Shown piece by piece: positions 41,766 to 45,697 of a stretch of DNA of 45,697 nt. The stretch's first letter is position 1. Each line of letters starts with the position of its first letter. The notes under the pieces were generated by a model. The model did no database searches. It saw nothing but the letters and a program-made list of their open reading frames with translations, and was not told the origin of the DNA. A program made the position numbers and the translations under genes. Source of the DNA: an uncultured Prevotella sp. (GTDB lineage Bacteria; Bacteroidota; Bacteroidia; Bacteroidales; Bacteroidaceae); the NCBI GenBank assembly GCA_946624005.1, contig CAMORS010000014.1, positions 1-45,697 of the forward strand, written 5' to 3'.

Positions 41766-41785
41766 CTATTATCAGCTAAGAAAAA

Positions 41786-43471
41786 ATGAAGAGAATCTTT
41801 TATGTTGTTGCGGCCAGCCTCTTTCTATGCCTTCACACCATTCAGGCCGGGACGGTAGAGACGCTATTGTCGCAGTTTGTGCAGCAACCCAGCACCGACC
41901 ATGCCAATCGCTTTTTCAAAGAATTGTTGAAGCTCGAGTTCGTCGACGAACCTGTCAGCTTCACTTCGTCTACACCCGCCGATTCGCTCCGCCAACAAGT
42001 GTTCTACTGGGCGGGCGAGTGGTTCTACGACCAGCAGCAGTATCGGCAGGCCGAGCAGTATGCGCTGAAGGCACTTCCCCTCTATCATGTCGAAGACCAG
42101 AAGGCCGACTGTCTCAACCTCTTGGCCATCACCTATATCCGGCTGTCCGACCACGCCAATGCTGCGAAATATGCCAAGCTATGCTATGCCCTCGACGAGA
42201 AGAGCGGCGATGCCGACCGCATCAGTTCGAGCCTGAACACGCTGTCGGCCATCTATATGGGAGCCAACCAGCCCCGCGAGGCGGAGAAATATGTGCTGAA
42301 AGGTATCGAGATGGCAGAGAAGGCCAACAACCCCGGAAGGATGGCCATCTTGCAGGCAATGGCTTCTGAGGTGTATCATGCGATGGGCGACGACCAGAAG
42401 GCATTGCCCCACATCGAACGCGCCTACGAGATAGACAGTCTGGCAGGACAAGAGGGACGCATGATGGTGCGACTGGCACAGAAAGCCTCGGTCTTGTTAG
42501 GCCTGCACGACTATCGACAGGCAGAGCAGGTGCTTGGCCGAGTGATTCCTTTCTTCCGTAAGGTTGGCGACCGGCAGTCGCTTGCCATCAGCCAGAACAA
42601 GATGGGTATGGCCCTGCTTTCGCAACATCGCGAGGCTGAGGCTGTCAGCTATTATCGCGAGGCAGCAGAGTCTTTCTCGCAGATGGGCGATATATATAAT
42701 GAGGTACACGCGCGTAGGGGGCTCTACGAATCGCTCTGGAAGACCGATCCCGACGCGGCAAAGGCAGAGCTCGACCGCTTCAACGACCTGAAAGACTCCA
42801 TCTACAGCGTCACGACGGCCGAGAGCCTGGCACGCTACAATGCTGAGTTTGGCAACGACTGGCTGCAGGTGGAGAATCATGCCGAACGGCAGGCACGCCA
42901 GCGCGCCATCGTCATCGGTGTGGTCATCGCCCTGTTGCTGGCAGCCTTGACGGCAGCAGTATGGATTGTCATGCGCCGTCGCAACCGTAAGCAGAGCCGC
43001 ATCAACGAACAGCTGAGCACCGACATCGAGCAGCTGCGCGAGAAATACCGTGAGCTGAACATCCACTATGAGGACATCCTAAAGGCCACTCAGGAGGCTA
43101 AGGCGGCTCCACAACAGGAGCCGCAGCTGTCGGATGCCGACCGCAGCTTCATCGAGCAGACGGTGAACATCATCAACGAGCTGATGAGTCGCGGGCAGGT
43201 GGATGCTGCTACCGTGGCTGAACGGCTGTGTATGAGTCCCTTCCAGTTCCGCCAGCGTATGACGACGCTGACAGGCGAGACGCCTCAGACCTTTATCCAG
43301 AACATTCGCATGACGCGTGCCTGCCATCTGCTGGCCCGCCATCTGGAGCTTTCGGTCAGCGAGATAGCGCAGCTCTGCGCCTACAACGACACGCCCAACT
43401 TCACCCGTGCTTTCAAGAAAGCCATAGGAAGCACACCCACCGAATACCGCGAGCAGAAGCAGCATTCCTGA
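41786..43471 (+). CDS. TPR membrane regulator with AraC HTH
   Basis: The 561-residue protein has a signal peptide or first membrane segment (MKRIFYVVAASLFLCLHTIQA), TPR-type repeats over about 35-340 (YRQAEQYALKALPLY, PREAEKYVLKGIEMA), a membrane segment at 374-396, a short coiled coil (405-440) and a C-terminal AraC-type HTH (470-556, ATVAERLCMSPFQFRQRM and LSVSEIAQLCAYNDTPNFTR). This is a Bacteroidota hybrid with periplasmic sensor repeats and cytoplasmic DNA-binding end. It starts 20 nt after ispF, so it may be co-transcribed with porU-porV-ispF; a role in controlling envelope or secretion genes is inference only. Confidence 0.88.
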   Translation: MKRIFYVVAASLFLCLHTIQAGTVETLLSQFVQQPSTDHANRFFKELLKLEFVDEPVSFTSSTPADSLRQQVFYWAGEWFYDQQQYRQAEQYALKALPLYHVEDQKADCLNLLAITYIRLSDHANAAKYAKLCYALDEKSGDADRISSSLNTLSAIYMGANQPREAEKYVLKGIEMAEKANNPGRMAILQAMASEVYHAMGDDQKALPHIERAYEIDSLAGQEGRMMVRLAQKASVLLGLHDYRQAEQVLGRVIPFFRKVGDRQSLAISQNKMGMALLSQHREAEAVSYYREAAESFSQMGDIYNEVHARRGLYESLWKTDPDAAKAELDRFNDLKDSIYSVTTAESLARYNAEFGNDWLQVENHAERQARQRAIVIGVVIALLLAALTAAVWIVMRRRNRKQSRINEQLSTDIEQLREKYRELNIHYEDILKATQEAKAAPQQEPQLSDADRSFIEQTVNIINELMSRGQVDAATVAERLCMSPFQFRQRMTTLTGETPQTFIQNIRMTRACHLLARHLELSVSEIAQLCAYNDTPNFTRAFKKAIGSTPTEYREQKQHS

Positions 43472-43490
43472 CATTGATTCATGATGGCTC

Positions 43491-43613
43491 AGTACCAGCC
43501 GCTGTGCCGAATTGTGGTAGCCGCAGTACCAAACTGTGGTAGCCATGCTACCGCATTGCGGTAGTCACGCTACCATATTTTGGTAGCCACGCTACCACAG
43601 TGTGGTACAACAG
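43491..43613. repeat. 22-nt tandem array B with compensating changes
   Basis: Units at 43491, 43513, 43535, 43557 and 43579 follow the plan NNNGGTAGCCACGCTACCNNNN. The central dyad GGTAGC/GCTACC alternates with joint dyads TACCGCA/TGCGGTA, TACCA/TGGTA and TACCACA/TGTGGTA, where bases vary but stay complementary. It starts 20 nt after the regulator stop. Confidence 0.8.
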
Positions 43614-44098
43614 CGGGCTGACACTGATAAGTTTATGGCATCGGGCTGCCACGGGCTACCACGGGCTGACACTGATAAGTTTATGGCAACGGGCTGTCAC
43701 GGACAGACACGGATAAAATTTATAGCAACGGGCTGTCACGGACAGACACGGATAAAATTTATAGCAACGGGCTGTCACGGGTTTTTCACGGATAATTTTA
43801 ATGCAGCGGGCTGACACGGGCTGTCACGGGTTTTTCACGGATAATTTTAATGCAGCGGGCTGACACGGGCTGTCACGGATAATTTTAATGCAACGGGCTG
43901 TCACGGATAAAGCTATATGCCGAGATAAATGCATGCTGATGATTATTCCGTGATAATCCGTGTTAGTCCGTTGCATAAAACCGTGTCAATCCGTGTTAGT
44001 CCGTTGCTGAAAAGCGTGTCAGTCCGTGTTAGTCCGTTGCTGAAAAGCGTGGCAGTCCGTGTCAGTTCGTTGCTAAAAGCCCGTGGCTGCCCGTAGAA
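43605..44098. repeat. Large inverted array of ACGG 10-mers
   Basis: The left arm (to about 43913) has direct copies of 10-nt units such as ACGGGCTGTC and ACGGACAGAC, grouped in 39- and 49-nt higher-order units ending in AT-rich GATAAAATTTATAGCA or GATAATTTTAATGCA. The right arm (about 43950-44098) has the same family in reverse complement (GTGTCAGTCC, GTGTTAGTCC, GTTGCTGAAAAGC). A 70-codon frame in the left arm only translates the repeat. Confidence 0.8.
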
Positions 44099-44176
44099 CG
44101 CCGTGTACAGGGCATTTCTTCACGAAATGACAACACAACTTCACGAAATGATAACGCCCGTTTTGGCTTTTTGTCG

Positions 44177-44184
44177 TACCTTTG
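44177..44184 (+). promoter_or_regulatory. -7 box ahead of the 65-residue ORF
   Basis: TACCTTTG lies 27 nt before the ATG at 44212. No TTTG stands at the usual 20-21 nt upstream. Confidence 0.4.
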
Positions 44185-44211
44185 CAGCCGAAACCAATTG
44201 TTATCCATTGT

Positions 44212-44409
44212 ATGCCAACAAACCACGACGCTGCATTGACGTATGCCGAGCAATACATGAACCGTTTGCTCGACATCGAGGACCGCATCGGTCAGGACTT
44301 TGAACGTAAGATTGACCAGATGGTGGAGCAGAAGCTGCGCCGGTTGGTCAGCGTGAAAGAAAGCGAAAGCAACAGCGAAAAAGGAAGCGAGGAAGAAAAC
44401 GAAAAATAA
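44212..44409 (+). CDS. Small helical charged protein, unknown
   Basis: The ATG at 44212 gives 65 residues (MPTNHDAALTYAEQYMNRLL then a charged helix and an acidic Ser/Glu tail ending SEKGSEEENEK). It looks like one or two amphipathic helices with coiled-coil tendency (IEDRIGQDFERKIDQMVEQK). There is no signal peptide or known domain. A -7 box precedes it, and its codon use resembles the neighbours, so it is probably a real gene. It is 45 nt before the BspA-like gene and may share a transcript. Confidence 0.6.
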   Translation: MPTNHDAALTYAEQYMNRLLDIEDRIGQDFERKIDQMVEQKLRRLVSVKESESNSEKGSEEENEK

Positions 44410-44454
44410 GGCAAAAGCGAAAGTAGTAATAACAATCAATAAAAGAATAACGCT

Positions 44455-45697
44455 ATGAAGAAAGAGAAGAAAACCACCAACCTGAACAGACTTCTTGTCA
44501 CACTACTGATGGGCATCGCTGCCCTGACAGCCCAGGCCGACGATGGCGACTGCTGGGAAGCCACTGGCGTTCTTTCCGCCTTTGGCAATGGGTTGCCCTG
44601 CACATTCAGTGTCGTCAGCGAGGAAGACGGCACCGTCAAGTTCGTAAAAGCACCGGGACGGGACAACACGTTCACTGACAGGACAGCAGCATACGCAACC
44701 ATGCTCGACGAGGTGGAACACGACGGCAAGACGTACACAGTGGTGGAAATCGGCGACTCGGCCTTCTGCCATCAGCCATACCTCGAAGAGGTGCCCCACA
44801 TGAGTGCCAGTGTGAAGAAAATCGGCAGTTATGCCTTCAGCAATTGTTCTCGACTGAGAGCCGTCAACCTGCCCGAAGGCCTTGAGGATATCTACACAGG
44901 TGCTTTCCAGGACTGTACGAGTCTGGCAACCACCTACGCCGGCGGAGTGACAGATGACGCGTTCTACCTGCCTTCTTCAGTAAAACACATCGGGGATCTC
45001 GCCTTTTCTGGCAGCTCTATAGCAGATATCAGGCTCAACGAAGGCCTGCTGACCATAGGCATACTTGCCTTCCAGGGCTGCAATGCGCTTACCGAGGTGA
45101 CCATCCCTTCCACTGTATTAGATATACTCTCAAGTGCTTTCGCCGGCTGTGGTAATCTGCAGAACATCTTCGTCCATCCGGACAACCCCAAGTATTACGA
45201 CATCGACGGTGTGCTTTACCACGACGAAGAGGGGGAGTTCGGCACGTTGTGCTGCCTGCAGGCGTTCCCAAAAGGACGCACAGGACGTTTCGACATCGAC
45301 GACCGCACCGATGTCATCATGGAGTTCGCCTTTTACGGCTCGCAGCTGTCGGAGGTGTTCATCCCGATGACGGTGGGCGAAATCCAAGCTGATGCCTTCT
45401 GGAGTTGCTACGACCTCAAGTCGGTCTATGTAGAGTGGACGGGATATATTCCCCCTATTCCTGATAAAGCCTTCGACAACATCGCGGCTAAGAACACATT
45501 GCTCTATATCCCGGACGAGGCAACGGGGATGACAGCCGACGACATCCTCAACCTTTACCTTGCCAACAACACCAACCGCTTCTTTGTCGGCGTGGAATCC
45601 TATACGCCCAAAACTCTCAGCGGACTGCGCATCGCCGGATATGGCATTCCGCGCACCAAGACTTTCGGCATTGAGAAAGGTGTCACGGCAGGCACCG
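44455..45697 (+). CDS. BspA-like leucine-rich repeat protein, truncated at window edge
   Basis: The frame from the ATG at 44455 runs off the right edge (414 codons visible). A signal peptide (NRLLVTLLMGIAALTAQA) is followed by BspA/LRR_5 repeats over about residues 70-350: VVEIGDSAFCHQPYLEEVPH, VKKIGSYAFSNCSRLRAVNL, LLTIGILAFQGCNALTEVTI. The closing part FDNIAAKNTLLYIPDEATGM resembles the usual last repeat. The C-terminus is missing, so anchoring or T9SS export cannot be decided. It is a different gene from the BspA-like protein at 1005-2303 and is GC-richer. Confidence 0.88.
   Translation, partial: MKKEKKTTNLNRLLVTLLMGIAALTAQADDGDCWEATGVLSAFGNGLPCTFSVVSEEDGTVKFVKAPGRDNTFTDRTAAYATMLDEVEHDGKTYTVVEIGDSAFCHQPYLEEVPHMSASVKKIGSYAFSNCSRLRAVNLPEGLEDIYTGAFQDCTSLATTYAGGVTDDAFYLPSSVKHIGDLAFSGSSIADIRLNEGLLTIGILAFQGCNALTEVTIPSTVLDILSSAFAGCGNLQNIFVHPDNPKYYDIDGVLYHDEEGEFGTLCCLQAFPKGRTGRFDIDDRTDVIMEFAFYGSQLSEVFIPMTVGEIQADAFWSCYDLKSVYVEWTGYIPPIPDKAFDNIAAKNTLLYIPDEATGMTADDILNLYLANNTNRFFVGVESYTPKTLSGLRIAGYGIPRTKTFGIEKGVTAGT

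Noticed and set aside
43602..43814. A 70-residue open frame on the plus strand in the ACGG array
   Set aside because: It only translates the tandem repeat (recurring ATGCHG peptides) and has no promoter or homologue-like features.

Overview
The window reads as the chromosome of an anaerobic Bacteroidota, most likely Prevotellaceae (Prevotella/Segatella-like). Reasons: Bacteroidota promoters (TTTG, 20-21 nt, TAnnTTTG), lineage-restricted families (DUF3244, DUF3109, DUF6242, BspA-type leucine-rich repeats, Big_5 lipoproteins, TPR regulators with a membrane segment and HTH), type IX secretion genes, and gene order that I recall from Porphyromonas gingivalis (PG0189-PG0193 and PG0025-PG0028). No tRNA, rRNA, prophage or CRISPR was seen.

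Layout. 1-6388 (minus): five secreted proteins that look like one transcription unit: a DUF3244 protein, a T9SS cargo with an S74 domain, a C25 (gingipain-family) peptidase, a BspA-like LRR protein and a truncated repeat protein. 6547-11883 (minus): Lrp/AsnC regulator, a fused C26-M19 peptidase, a glutaminyl cyclase and a membrane TPR regulator. 12029-14558 (minus): three FKBP prolyl isomerases. 14724-18378 (plus): sirtuin, YitT and OPT transporters. 18563-21674 (minus): AroQ, O-methyltransferase and an HhH/beta-barrel protein. 21767-25387 (plus): XerD-type recombinase, Big_5 lipoprotein and DUF3109 protein. 25415-26320 (minus): AraC regulator. 26321-27681: repeat-rich non-coding DNA. 27682-43471 (plus): DUF6242 lipoprotein, PorG, UppS, BamA, three Skp/OmpH chaperones, MurI, FAH-fold hydrolase, PorU, PorV, IspF and a TPR-AraC regulator. 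43472-44211: a second repeat-rich region. 44212-end (plus): a 65-residue protein and a truncated BspA-like protein.

The genes share an envelope-biogenesis theme. BamA and Skp proteins insert and chaperone outer-membrane barrels, PorG/PorU/PorV belong to the type IX machine, glutaminyl cyclase and FKBPs mature exported proteins, UppS and MurI supply cell-wall precursors, and the left-hand cluster encodes exported products including a clear T9SS cargo.

The most unusual signal is short-period tandem DNA. Seven-nucleotide arrays carry the start codons of uppS, murI, porV and ispF, giving MNYEL or MNYK N-termini. In murI and ispF, upstream ATGs in the array form five-codon ORFs whose stop overlaps the real start. 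Heptad arrays also lie inside the C26-M19 gene, and murI has an in-frame palindromic insertion with a C9 tract. The two large intergenic regions hold two sequence-unrelated 22-nt arrays of overlapping palindromes, a roughly 490-nt inverted array and a possible MITE-like element. A candidate small RNA and a 17-bp inverted repeat at the Lrp promoter are also noted.
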